Part shown: positions 8,896 to 17,600 of the stretch, one piece after another
Layout: each line of letters begins with the position of its first letter
Position numbering within the stretch: position 1 is the stretch's first letter
From: Sphingobium sp. WTD-1
GTDB lineage: Bacteria > Pseudomonadota > Alphaproteobacteria > Sphingomonadales > Sphingomonadaceae
NCBI RefSeq assembly: GCF_030128825.1
Contig: NZ_CP119127.1
Location: 3,038,001 to 3,102,000 of the forward strand
DNA: 64,000 nt
Direction: 5' to 3'
Translations under genes and position numbers: made by a program
The notes under the pieces: model-generated
What the model was told of the DNA's origin: nothing
Database searches by the model: none
Seen by the model: only the letters and a program-made list of their open reading frames with translations

Positions 8896-10539
8896 TCAGG
8901 CGACCAGGGTCGGCATCCCGCAGCGCATCTGGTGGACCTTGACCGTCGCGGTGCCCAGCTTCACGCCGAGGATGGCGGTGAGGTTGCTGAGCAGGTCGTC
9001 CAGGATGGGCGCGGTCGTACCGAGCAGGCCCGCAACCGGCGAAATCAGGGGGCTGAGAGGTAGCGGCAGGCCTGCCAGCGTCACCGTGACCTTGGTCTGG
9101 TTGGCCAGGCTGGAGGCGACGCCCTGGGTCAGATCCTGGGTGCTGACCGTCTTGCTCTGCTGCCCGGAAATATCGCTGGGCGTGAACAGCACATTCTGCT
9201 GTGTCACGCCGCCCAGCGCGATATTGGCATAGGCATGGACCTGGGTCAGCGATCCAAGGACGGAAGCGAGCGTTGCGGTGCGCGGATTGGCGGGCGTCGA
9301 GAAATCGGTGAGCGCGGTTTCATCGACGTCACCGATCACCGCCGTGCCGATCGACGGCTTGACCGCCAGCGTCACGCCGTTGTTGATGGCACCCTGATCG
9401 CAGACGATGTTCGACAATTGCGCTTCGGCCGATGCCAGTTCGACGTAGAGCGGGATGCGGATCGTCGCGATCCCGGTCAGCAGGGTGGCGACCCGACTTT
9501 CCAGGAAGATGCGTGTCTGCGCCGTGCGCAAAATGAAATTCTTGTCGTTGGTGATGCTGATCAGGGGGGTGCTGGCCTGGCCGGTGCCGGTGATGAGCTT
9601 CAGCCGCGTGCTGGTGAGGCCGGGCACATTCAGGGTCAGGTCGAGCGGCACGGCGGTTGAGGATGGCGGGCTCAACACCATGCGCAGCATCGAAAAGGAG
9701 TCGAGCAGCAGGCTGGGCTGGCCGGTCGAGCTGCCGGTGCCCTTCATTGGTCCCAAGTCGATGACGTCGCTCAACTTCACGTTCTTGCCCGGCACCTTGG
9801 CGCCGATATTGCGGAGCAAGGCGGCCGTGCCGCTATTGTCCGCAGTGTCGGCGATGGCGCCGATGACATCGGACAAGGGAATATTGGCACCGAATAGCTC
9901 GCCATAGGCGGCGTCATTGCGTCCGGTGCGAACCTTGAGCGCGTCCGCGAAATGGAGCAGGTCGACGTTCAGGCTGGCCAGGCCCTGATAGTCCATGACA
10001 GACAGATTGAGTTCCGTCCCGGCAAGAGCCGACAGCAGCATGTTCGGCAGGCCGCCACTGAGTGACGCGAGACCCGTGCCGATGGAGAAGGCGGCGGCGT
10101 CCGAACGCGCAGCCGTGGCGTGCGCGCGCACATCGACACCATCCTTGCCGACCAGCAGGCGGCCGAAGAACAGGGGGGTGCGTCGCTGGACCTCGACCTG
10201 GATCGCGCTGGCACGCGGGTCGCCCGATACGAAACGATTGCCGACCGCGACTGCGCTGTTCTGGTCATAATAGCCGGTCTGAACGGCGACCAGCGACACG
10301 CCTGAAACGCCGCTCTTGGTCAGCAGGGCTTCGGCGGCCGATCGCCCGCCGCTGCTGGCCGCTAGTGCGGCGGCATCGGCTACGCCCTGCAACTGGCGCT
10401 TGGCAAGATAGACCGAACCCAGGTCGACAGCGACTGTGGCGGCGCCGGCAAGCATGAATAGCGATCCCGCCAGCAGAACGCTGATGCCACCGCGCTTGTC
10501 GGTGAGTAGGCGACGGATGCGATAGCCCGGCCGGCTCAT
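8896..10539 (-). CDS. TadG-like pilus assembly protein
   Basis: 547 aa. A basic N terminus and one membrane helix (GGISVLLAGSLFMLAGAATVAVDLG) lead into the Flp/Tad-type signature LGSVYLAKRQLQGVADAAALAA, and the rest is a long extracytoplasmic domain. TadG/TadE-like proteins take part in Tad pilus assembly or act as envelope pseudopilin-like proteins. Its start overlaps the stop of the TadE-like gene by four bases. No tad ATPase, platform or secretin gene is nearby. Confidence 0.8.
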   Translation of the reverse strand: MSRPGYRIRRLLTDKRGGISVLLAGSLFMLAGAATVAVDLGSVYLAKRQLQGVADAAALAASSGGRSAAEALLTKSGVSGVSLVAVQTGYYDQNSAVAVGNRFVSGDPRASAIQVEVQRRTPLFFGRLLVGKDGVDVRAHATAARSDAAAFSIGTGLASLSGGLPNMLLSALAGTELNLSVMDYQGLASLNVDLLHFADALKVRTGRNDAAYGELFGANIPLSDVIGAIADTADNSGTAALLRNIGAKVPGKNVKLSDVIDLGPMKGTGSSTGQPSLLLDSFSMLRMVLSPPSSTAVPLDLTLNVPGLTSTRLKLITGTGQASTPLISITNDKNFILRTAQTRIFLESRVATLLTGIATIRIPLYVELASAEAQLSNIVCDQGAINNGVTLAVKPSIGTAVIGDVDETALTDFSTPANPRTATLASVLGSLTQVHAYANIALGGVTQQNVLFTPSDISGQQSKTVSTQDLTQGVASSLANQTKVTVTLAGLPLPLSPLISPVAGLLGTTAPILDDLLSNLTAILGVKLGTATVKVHQMRCGMPTLVA

Positions 10540-10982
10540 GATGCGATCCGCACGACGGCGCTCCGCTGGATCTGGGTTGCGGGCAGCGGGAAGATGGCGG
10601 CGGAGAAGAAGGGGGCGTTGCTGAGATTATAAGTCAGTGTGACCGTATAATAGCCGCTATTCGAATTGGCCGCGACACCGATCGTCTGCGCCCCCGGCAG
10701 AGGAAAGGATGGACGGCTGGCATTGACGCTTTCGTCGACCAGCGCCCTACGCTCGGTCGCGGTCATGCCGGCCACGGCCGCGCGTGCCGCGTCATTGGCC
10801 GCCTGCTGCAGGCTATGGGCCGTCATCAACCAGCCGCCATAGAGCAGGACGCCGAGCAACAGGACGATCATCAGGGGAAGGGCGAAGGCGGCTTCGACAA
10901 GCACGCTGCCACGCTCATGACGGGAAATGGCCTGGCCTAGTGGGGCGAGGCGAAGCACCGCATGGAGAGGATGGTTCCGCAT
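10536..10982 (-). CDS. TadE-like pseudopilin
   Basis: 148 aa with the TadE pattern RHERGSVLVEAAFALPLMIVL: a Gly-Ser then Glu at the head of a hydrophobic helix, as in class III prepilin-like proteins. It is translationally coupled to the TadG-like gene by an ATGA overlap. ATG 10982 has a GGGG run just upstream; the in-frame ATG at 11006 adds eight residues and cannot be excluded. Confidence 0.78.
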   Translation of the reverse strand: MRNHPLHAVLRLAPLGQAISRHERGSVLVEAAFALPLMIVLLLGVLLYGGWLMTAHSLQQAANDAARAAVAGMTATERRALVDESVNASRPSFPLPGAQTIGVAANSNSGYYTVTLTYNLSNAPFFSAAIFPLPATQIQRSAVVRIAS

Positions 10983-11006
10983 AACACCCCAATACGGGCG
11001 CAACAT

Positions 11007-11148
11007 TCAAAAAGCGGTATGCGAAATTCGCGCACGTTTTGTGCGAATTATGTAAATCCGAAGCAGCGTTTTCGGGGCTTTTCGGACATTTCGGGAAAAT
11101 ACTGAACGGTCTACACGGACAAATCCGCTTTGACCGCTGGATTTTACA
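11007..11148. other. Gene-free spacer with imperfect inverted repeat
   Basis: This AT-richer spacer separates the PAS-fusion gene from the TadE/TadG pair, all on the minus strand. Around 11025-11047 the arms AATTCGCGCAC and GTGCGAATT pair around a GTTTT loop with a two-base bulge. It may be a terminator for the PAS gene or an operator for the tadE promoter; I cannot decide. Confidence 0.35.
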
Positions 11149-12057
11149 TCATTGGGGTCCGGCTTGGTCATTTTCGCTCAAGCAGGGCGGGGTCATCACC
11201 AACACGACACCCTCCGTTCCGTAGGTGCCGCGCAACTGAACCAGCGCGCCCTCCATGGGCAGCAAGGCGCCGCCATTGGTGAGCAGATTTGCCTGGACCC
11301 GGCGGTCGCCCTCGCCGCGCAGCACGGCTTCCAGCTCCTGACGGAAATGCGCCCGCTGTGGCAGGGCGATGAGGTCGGTCATATAGGCGTTGATCAGGCG
11401 GGCTTCGGGCAGCCCGACCAGGGTGCAGATGGTGGCATCGACATATTCGATGAAACCCCTGTTGGAGAGGCGGGCATAGCCGACGCCGCCATGGATGCCC
11501 ATCGCCTTTAGAATGGCCGATTTGACGTCGGCCAGGCGATGGCGCTGCACGTCCGACGTGATGTCGCGCAGCAGCAGGCCGATCCCGTCGGCGAAGGGAA
11601 AGGTTTCGACGTGGAGCCAGCTATCGTCGCGGAAGGGAGATGGAATATCCGCAGCGCTGATTTCGCCGGACACCTGGCTATGCCGGGCATGCGCCTCGGT
11701 CAGCGTGCCGACCAGTTCGGGCAGCGCATCCCACAGCATCTGGCCTTCCAATCGGCGGTCCCAGCGCCGTGCCATGGCCAGCGCGACCGGATTGATCAGG
11801 TCGATGCGAAAATCGGCGCGGCACAGGATCAGTCCCTGGGCCATGCGCACGGCCAGTTCGCGTAATCGATCCGGATTCTGGTCGAACTCGTCCTGGCTGG
11901 CCAGCGCCTTGAACCGGTCAAGGCCCATGAACACATGGGTTTCTCGGCCATGATGGGTTATCAGCAGGGGGTGTCGCGCACCGATCTCGCGCCAATGAGC
12001 GAAGTTGCGGACCAGTTCCGCTGCGGTGACACTTCGATCGCTTATGTCGTCCGGCAT
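11149..12057 (-). CDS. Phd/YefM-like domain fused to PAS sensor
   Basis: 302 aa. Residues about 8-52 (SVTAAELVRNFAHWREIG, LLITHHGRETHVF, LDRFKAL) follow the pattern of Phd/YefM antitoxin DNA-binding domains. Two PAS-like regions follow, roughly 62-165 (GLILCRADFRIDLINPVAL) and 185-290 (GGVGYARLSNRGFIEYVDATI). There is no kinase, GGDEF or classical HTH output domain. GAGAGGG lies seven bases before ATG 12057. No toxin gene flanks it. I infer a ligand-responsive DNA-binding regulator; the Phd assignment rests on pattern only. Confidence 0.6.
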   Translation of the reverse strand: MPDDISDRSVTAAELVRNFAHWREIGARHPLLITHHGRETHVFMGLDRFKALASQDEFDQNPDRLRELAVRMAQGLILCRADFRIDLINPVALAMARRWDRRLEGQMLWDALPELVGTLTEAHARHSQVSGEISAADIPSPFRDDSWLHVETFPFADGIGLLLRDITSDVQRHRLADVKSAILKAMGIHGGVGYARLSNRGFIEYVDATICTLVGLPEARLINAYMTDLIALPQRAHFRQELEAVLRGEGDRRVQANLLTNGGALLPMEGALVQLRGTYGTEGVVLVMTPPCLSENDQAGPQ

Positions 12058-12182
12058 GGTTTGACCCTCTCCCAAATCTGGGCCTCAGGGAAACAGACGC
12101 TGGCCAACGGGCGGCGGCTACGTAATATCCCTTATGTGCGGCAAACCGGTGCTACTTTGCGAGCAATGGTGTTCAGGCAGTA

Positions 12183-12413
12183 TCAAGAGCCGTAACTGCG
12201 CTGAAGTTCCAGGGCATCGAGCATTTTTCCGCCCGCCATGAAGACGGCGCCGGAGCAGGCGAGGGCGAGCAACTGGCCGCCGACGCCGGGATATTGATGC
12301 ATATAGACGACCCCGCGCTCGCTGGCGCCCAGCGCAAGCGCGTAGATCACGAGAAAAGCCTCGAACTTGGTCTTGATCGTGAAGAGGCGTTTGATCCGTT
12401 CCATCAGACTCAT
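12183..12413 (-). CDS. Small membrane protein downstream of astB
   Basis: 76 aa with two hydrophobic stretches (FEAFLVIYALALGAS and GGQLLALACSGAVFMAGG) joined by RGVVYMHQYPG. It follows astB by 20 bp on the same strand and may be cotranscribed. In-frame ATGs at 12413 and 12404 are both possible starts. Function unknown. Confidence 0.6.
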   Translation of the reverse strand: MSLMERIKRLFTIKTKFEAFLVIYALALGASERGVVYMHQYPGVGGQLLALACSGAVFMAGGKMLDALELQRSYGS

Positions 12414-12433
12414 CCGAGGCTTTCGTCCATCTT

Positions 12434-13693
12434 CTAAGGCATTAAGTCGCCCGAAAGTTGCAAATGGTCAACAAGGCTTAACCATGATTGTTCGATCCGG
12501 GCAATAAGGCGTGTGTCGGACAAGTCGTCGGGCGCAATGGTTTCGGGCCAATAGTCCGAAACGATGCGGGCGATTTCATCCAGGCGTGCCTCATCGACCA
12601 GGAAACGCGGGTCGATGTCCTTTGTATCCGCGACCACGCGCAACCGCAGGCAGGCGGGGCCGCCGCCATTGGCCATGGACTGACGCACATCGACGGGGAT
12701 CAGGCGGCGGATCGGGCCATTGCCGGCAATCATCTGCTCCAGCCAGGTCCACACGGCCGGAACCGCCTGCGCCTCGCTTGGCAGGATCAGCGCCATGGTG
12801 CCGTCGGGCAGGGTGACGAGCTGCGCGTTGAACAAATAGCTCTTTATTGCGTCGGCCAGGCTGACGGCGCTGGCAGGCACTTCGACGATCTCGACCGATG
12901 GCAACAGCCTGCGCAGCGAGGCGTAGAAGGCCTGCTTGTCGGCAAAGGCCTGTTCATGGGTGAAGAGGACGCGTTCATTGGCGACGGCGACGACGTCATT
13001 GTGGAAGGCGCCGGCGGCAATCGCCTCCTGTGACTGCTGCACGAACAGGGTACGGGCCGGATCGAGGCCGTGGATGCGGGCTACGGCCTTGCTGGCCTCG
13101 ACATGCTGGCGGGCGGGGAAGGGGCCGCCCGACTGGCCATAGACGAAGACCTCGACGCCCGGTGCGCCATGGCTGTCGCACAGGCGCATATGATTGGCTG
13201 CGCCTTCGTCGCCAAAGGGGGCGGGGATGGGGCCATGCACCGCAAAGGCGCGGGTGTCGGAAAAAGCGAGGCGCAGTTGCGCCAGCGTCTGGGGCCATTC
13301 ATGGCTGCGATGCGCCATGGTGACGAGATTGGCGACGGTCAGGTGGGTGCGCCCGTCGGCCGTGTCTGCGGCGGGTGAGACGGTCGCGGCATTGGCGGCC
13401 CACATGGACGAGGCCGACATGGCGGCGGCGCGGATATGCGGATCGGCATTGCTGATGTCGGTGCCAAGGGTCGCGAGCCAGGCGCCGTCAGGACGCCATT
13501 GCGGCAGGAAAATACCCTGGGCAAGGCCGAGGCGCAGGTTGCCGCGCATCTTCTCTATCCCTTGCAGGGCCGCTGCACGGGGGTGCGATACGGCGCCGGC
13601 ATTGCGGGACGAGGCCAGATTGCCAAGGCTGAGACCGGCATAATTATGGCTGGGGCCGACCAGCCCGTCGAAATTGATCTCGCGCACGCTCAT
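12434..13693 (-). CDS. astB: N-succinylarginine dihydrolase
   Basis: Second step of the arginine succinyltransferase (AST) catabolic pathway: hydrolyses N2-succinylarginine to N2-succinylornithine, 2 NH3 and CO2. The 419-aa product begins MSVREINFDGLVGPSHNYAG, diagnostic for AstB, and carries the C-terminal NGGGPACLRLRV with the likely nucleophilic Cys. Its ATG overlaps the astA stop by four bases. Confidence 0.95.
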   Translation of the reverse strand: MSVREINFDGLVGPSHNYAGLSLGNLASSRNAGAVSHPRAAALQGIEKMRGNLRLGLAQGIFLPQWRPDGAWLATLGTDISNADPHIRAAAMSASSMWAANAATVSPAADTADGRTHLTVANLVTMAHRSHEWPQTLAQLRLAFSDTRAFAVHGPIPAPFGDEGAANHMRLCDSHGAPGVEVFVYGQSGGPFPARQHVEASKAVARIHGLDPARTLFVQQSQEAIAAGAFHNDVVAVANERVLFTHEQAFADKQAFYASLRRLLPSVEIVEVPASAVSLADAIKSYLFNAQLVTLPDGTMALILPSEAQAVPAVWTWLEQMIAGNGPIRRLIPVDVRQSMANGGGPACLRLRVVADTKDIDPRFLVDEARLDEIARIVSDYWPETIAPDDLSDTRLIARIEQSWLSLVDHLQLSGDLMP

Positions 13694-14709
13694 GCCCGCC
13701 CCGCCATGGTGAATGCCTGTCCGACGTCCAGTTGCAGCAGCACGGCGCTGGCTGCGTCGAGCGAGATGCTGCCATCCTCGCCCTCCTGCACATAGCCATA
13801 GGTGCAGCGATAATCGGCCAGCAGGCCGGTCGATACCAGCATCTTGTCGCCGCCCTTGTCGTGGGTGGCCGCCAGCGTCACGTCGCGTGCCTGGGCTACG
13901 GTGCGGAGCTGGTCGATCTGGCCCACCATGGTCGGGCCGCCATCGAAAATGTCGACATAGCCGGCATTGGTGAAGCCCTCGGTCTCCAGCATCCGCATCG
14001 CCGCGCGGCCATTGGGGTGGGGCAGGCCGATCACGGCACGGGCGCTGTCGGTCAGCATCGCGGTGTAGATCGGCGTCTTGGGCATCAGGTCGGCGATGAA
14101 CTGGTTGCCGTTGACGGCGTTGAACTCGTCAGCCTCCTGGAAATTCATGCCGAAGAAACGGCCGGCCAGACCATCCCAGAAGGGCGAGCCGCCCGCTTCG
14201 TCGATCACGCCGCGCAATTCGGCAATCACCCGGTCGCCGAAGCGATCGCGATGGTTGCGGATGTAGAGATAGCGGCTGCGCGCGAGCAGCAGGCCAAGTC
14301 CCTCGGCCCGTTCGCGCGGGTGGAGGAAAAGGCCGCCGACTTCGGTCGATCCTTCCAGATCGGTCGTGAGCGAGAGCATCTGCGCGCGGAAAGTGCGGGC
14401 CAGTTCCCGGCTATGCTGGGTCAGCACGCCCAGGCGATAGGAGTAAAAGGGCCAGCTTTGCCCCACCGTGCTGAAGATCTGGCAGGTGCCACGCACCTGG
14501 CCGGTCTGCGCATTGACCAGCACCAAGACGATCAGATCATCCTTGATCCCGCCATTCTGCCGGCTGAGCGCTTGTTCGGTGCGCTCCAGCTTGGCGGTCA
14601 GGGCAGCGCGATCGGGCGGCAGGTTGGTGAAGCCACCGCCGGTCAGCTTCGCCATTTCATATAGGGTCTGAAGGTCGTCCGCTCGCGCGGTGCGCATGTA
14701 GAAACTCAA
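13690..14709 (-). CDS. astA: Arginine N-succinyltransferase
   Basis: First step of the AST pathway: transfers succinyl from succinyl-CoA to the alpha-amino group of arginine. The 339-aa product starts with a GNAT-like N terminus (MRTARADDLQTLYEMAKLTGGG) and contains the family block DIFDGGPTMVGQIDQLRT. TTG at 14709 is preferred because GAGAGGA lies about seven bases upstream; the ATG at 14697 is too far from any such site. It sits between the M20 hydrolase and astB genes. Confidence 0.93.
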   Translation of the reverse strand: MSFYMRTARADDLQTLYEMAKLTGGGFTNLPPDRAALTAKLERTEQALSRQNGGIKDDLIVLVLVNAQTGQVRGTCQIFSTVGQSWPFYSYRLGVLTQHSRELARTFRAQMLSLTTDLEGSTEVGGLFLHPRERAEGLGLLLARSRYLYIRNHRDRFGDRVIAELRGVIDEAGGSPFWDGLAGRFFGMNFQEADEFNAVNGNQFIADLMPKTPIYTAMLTDSARAVIGLPHPNGRAAMRMLETEGFTNAGYVDIFDGGPTMVGQIDQLRTVAQARDVTLAATHDKGGDKMLVSTGLLADYRCTYGYVQEGEDGSISLDAASAVLLQLDVGQAFTMAGRA

Positions 14710-14725
14710 AAGGCGGTCCTCTCTC

Positions 14726-15943
14726 TCAATATTGTCCTTGGGCGATCCGCAGCAGCGCCAGCGCGGACAGTTGCGCGCGCTCGGCCAGGCTGTCGCTGAT
14801 CAGAAATTCGGCGTCGCTGTGGATGCTGCCGCCGCGCACGCCCATGGTGTCGACCACCGGGACGCCACAGGCCGCGATGTTGTTGCCGTCGCACACGCCG
14901 CCGGTGTCACGCCAGCCAATGTCGAGGCCGAGTTCCGCGCCGCAACGCCTGACCAGGCCGAACAGCCGCTCGGCCTTGGCATCCATGGGCTTGGGCGGGC
15001 GACCAAAGCCGCCATGGAGATGCAGGCTGACACCATGGTCGCGGGCGACATCGGCCATGGCCCGATCCAGCAGGGCGCGGGCCGCGATTTCATCGTCCGG
15101 CGTGCGCGGGCGGAAATTGACCCGCAGCACGGCATGGTCGGGCACGACATTATTGGGGCTGCCGCCGTCGATCTTGGCGGGGTTGCAGGAAAAGCCTGTG
15201 CCGCTGCCGGCCTTCAGCCGCAAAGCAAGGTCGGCGGCCGCGAGCAGGGCATTGCGGCCATCGTCCGGATTGCGACCGGCATGGGCGCTGAGGCCGGTGA
15301 CGATGATCGAGAAATTGCCGCTGCCCGCCCGCGCGCCGGCCAGTGTGCCATCGGGCAGGGCCGGTTCATAGGTGAAGGCGGCGCGCTTGCCGGCTGCGGC
15401 CTGACGGAGCAGGGCGGCGGAGGAGGGGCTGCCGACTTCCTCGTCGCTGTTGATCACGACTTGATAGCCGAGCGTCCGGGTTGCCACGCTATGCTCGATG
15501 GCCGTCAGGGCGGCGAGCATGACGGCGATGCCGCCCTTCATATCGGCGACGCCGGGGCCGTTGAGAATGCCGGGTTCCAGCCAGCGGAGCGCCTGGAAAG
15601 CATGATCGGCCGGGAAGACCGTATCCATATGGCCCGTCAGCAGCAACTGGACCGGCGCATCGGGGCGGACGGTCAGGCGAAGATGCTGACCATGGCGGAT
15701 CACCGATATCCGGCCGTCGGGCGCCACGGTTTCGACCGGATCGGGGTCGATCAGGTCGATCGCGCCCGGCAGCACCGAAAAGGCATCGGCGAGCGTGGTG
15801 GCCATGGTGGCGAGCCCGGTCAGGTTGCGCGATCCGCTGTTGATGCTGGCCCATGTCTCGACCTGTGCCAGCATCGGCGCGGCGGCGGCCTGCTCCAGCA
15901 GGGCGGTTTCAGGGGCTGTTACGGGCGGGTGGATGCCGTTCAT
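14726..15943 (-). CDS. M20-family metallohydrolase in ast operon
   Basis: 405 aa. M20/ArgE/DapE-type motifs: TGHMDTVF (first metal ligand), GPGVADMKGG (bridging Asp), SDEEVGSP (catalytic and metal Glu), a dimerisation lid with GLSAHAG, and the C-terminal metal-ligand region GGSIHSDAE. The family hydrolyses N-acyl amino acids. It is the first gene of the unit with astA 16 bp downstream. This suggests an N-succinylglutamate or N-succinylornithine desuccinylase, in place of AstE; that substrate is inference. Confidence 0.85.
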   Translation of the reverse strand: MNGIHPPVTAPETALLEQAAAAPMLAQVETWASINSGSRNLTGLATMATTLADAFSVLPGAIDLIDPDPVETVAPDGRISVIRHGQHLRLTVRPDAPVQLLLTGHMDTVFPADHAFQALRWLEPGILNGPGVADMKGGIAVMLAALTAIEHSVATRTLGYQVVINSDEEVGSPSSAALLRQAAAGKRAAFTYEPALPDGTLAGARAGSGNFSIIVTGLSAHAGRNPDDGRNALLAAADLALRLKAGSGTGFSCNPAKIDGGSPNNVVPDHAVLRVNFRPRTPDDEIAARALLDRAMADVARDHGVSLHLHGGFGRPPKPMDAKAERLFGLVRRCGAELGLDIGWRDTGGVCDGNNIAACGVPVVDTMGVRGGSIHSDAEFLISDSLAERAQLSALALLRIAQGQY

Positions 15944-15984
15944 CCCGGAGGTCTATCAGAGCGCGGGCGCCTGCTCCACCCCGA

Positions 15985-16884
15985 TCAGAAATCGTAGCTG
16001 AGGGTCAGGCGGCTGAGCGTGTCGAAATCGCGCGCGGACAGCAGGGTCTCCGACTCATACTGCACCGTGTAGGACAGGCCAGCGGACAGGCGTGTGCTCA
16101 CCTTGGTTTGCAACTGTGTCAGGGAATTGACTGAAAACACGTCGGTTTCCGCGTATCCTGCGGCAGTCTGCTTGAAGGTGACATTGGGTGCCAGACGCCA
16201 GGCCAGGTCCATGGATGCACGCGCGCCCAGCTTGGTTTCGCGTGGTCCGATCACATATTTGGCATGACGGACGGACGGGCCAACATCGAGCGACAGGTCG
16301 ATCGGTTTGCTGACGATCACCTTGTAACCGATGCCGGCCGAGGCGGTGTAGCGTTCGTCATAGCCGATCGAGGGGTCGCGTTCGAACTGGGTCAGGCCAT
16401 AGGCGAAGCCGCGCGGATCAAACTGGTAGCGCGGTTCATAGCTGGCGGTGTAGCGTTCGCGCGAGGTGACGCCATTGGCACGGCGATAATCGACCGTGGC
16501 GCTGAGCTTATGGCTCCATTCCAGCCCTTCGCGCTTGACCTGCGCCGCGGCGCTGATGCCGATTTCACTGGTTGAACCGGTCGAGCGGAAGCCGCCGGCC
16601 TCCAACTTGCCGGTCCATAATTCGGTGAAGCGCGCCTCGCGAATCACCGTGTCATGGGTCGCCTTGGTCCGTTCCTTCCAGCTGTTGACCATCTGCTGGA
16701 TCTGGTCGGCCGATTGCGGATTGGTCTGCTTGGCGATCTTGGCGACGGTCGCGATTTCCGTCTCATTGCCATTGGCAATCGCCGCCTCCAGCATTTCGCG
16801 GACGGACGGCGGCAGCAGCGCAGGCGCATTGGCCCAGGCCTGGGTGGCAAAGAGGAAGGGCAGGATAGCCAGACAGTGACGCAT
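15985..16884 (-). CDS. DUF481-type outer membrane beta-barrel protein
   Basis: 299 aa with a signal peptide (MRHCLAILPFLFATQAWANA) and a short helical region (to about residue 75). The C-terminal portion alternates polar and hydrophobic residues and ends in YDF, as expected for an outer-membrane barrel. It resembles YdiY/DUF481 proteins. No ligand can be assigned. Confidence 0.75.
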   Translation of the reverse strand: MRHCLAILPFLFATQAWANAPALLPPSVREMLEAAIANGNETEIATVAKIAKQTNPQSADQIQQMVNSWKERTKATHDTVIREARFTELWTGKLEAGGFRSTGSTSEIGISAAAQVKREGLEWSHKLSATVDYRRANGVTSRERYTASYEPRYQFDPRGFAYGLTQFERDPSIGYDERYTASAGIGYKVIVSKPIDLSLDVGPSVRHAKYVIGPRETKLGARASMDLAWRLAPNVTFKQTAAGYAETDVFSVNSLTQLQTKVSTRLSAGLSYTVQYESETLLSARDFDTLSRLTLSYDF

Positions 16885-16925
16885 GCCGCTGTCATAGCGA
16901 ACCGACAGGGGATTTTAAGCCCCCA

Positions 16926-17411
16926 TCAGATCAAGTCGTGGAATTCCTGCAATATGTCGCGGTAAAGCTTGCGCTTGAACGGCACGATCAGTTCCGGCAG
17001 CGTTTCGGGCGCGGCCCATTTCCATTCGCGAAATTCGGGATGCTTGGTCTGGATATCGATGTGACTGTCCTTGCCCAGAAAACGGGCGAGGAACCAGATC
17101 TGGCGCTGGCCACGATATTTGCCGCCCCACAGCTTGCCGATCAGTTCGGGCGGCAGGTCGTAGAAATGCTCGTCGCGGCTCTTCGCGATGATGTCGACAT
17201 GTTCGGGCGTGATGCCGGTCTCTTCGCCCAGTTCGCGCAGCGCCGCCGTCTTGGCGTCTTCGCCGTCGTCGATCCCGCCCTGCGGCATCTGCCAGGCTTC
17301 CACCACATTATCGAGGCGCTGGCCGACGAAGACCTTGCCCGCCATGTTGACCAGCATGATCCCGACGCACGGCCGGTAGTTCAGTTCTGCATCATTCGGC
17401 ATCGACGCCAT
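16926..17411 (-). CDS. rppH: RNA pyrophosphohydrolase (Nudix)
   Basis: Converts 5'-triphosphate RNA ends to monophosphate and so starts mRNA decay. About 161 aa, with NYRPCVGIMLVN and an intact Nudix box (GGIDDGEDAKTAALRELGEE followed by TGI). AGGGGAAG lies just before ATG 17411; ATG 17402, three codons later, is equally good for the family. The in-frame start at 17558 would add an uncharacteristic tail. Confidence 0.9.
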   Translation of the reverse strand: MASMPNDAELNYRPCVGIMLVNMAGKVFVGQRLDNVVEAWQMPQGGIDDGEDAKTAALRELGEETGITPEHVDIIAKSRDEHFYDLPPELIGKLWGGKYRGQRQIWFLARFLGKDSHIDIQTKHPEFREWKWAAPETLPELIVPFKRKLYRDILQEFHDLI

Positions 17412-17600
17412 GTCTTCCCCTGCATCGCTGCAGCCATGGCCGGTTGGCGGCGCATGGCATAGTGTTTCGGCCGCAGAATAAGCGGCGCAGATGTCCGCGT
17501 CCATTGGCAGAATCGACATTCGTCGGATTTGTCGGGCATCTTCCGAAAGGGGACGCAAAAATCATTTGGAACCGGGGAACTGGGCAGGCATTGGGCGATC

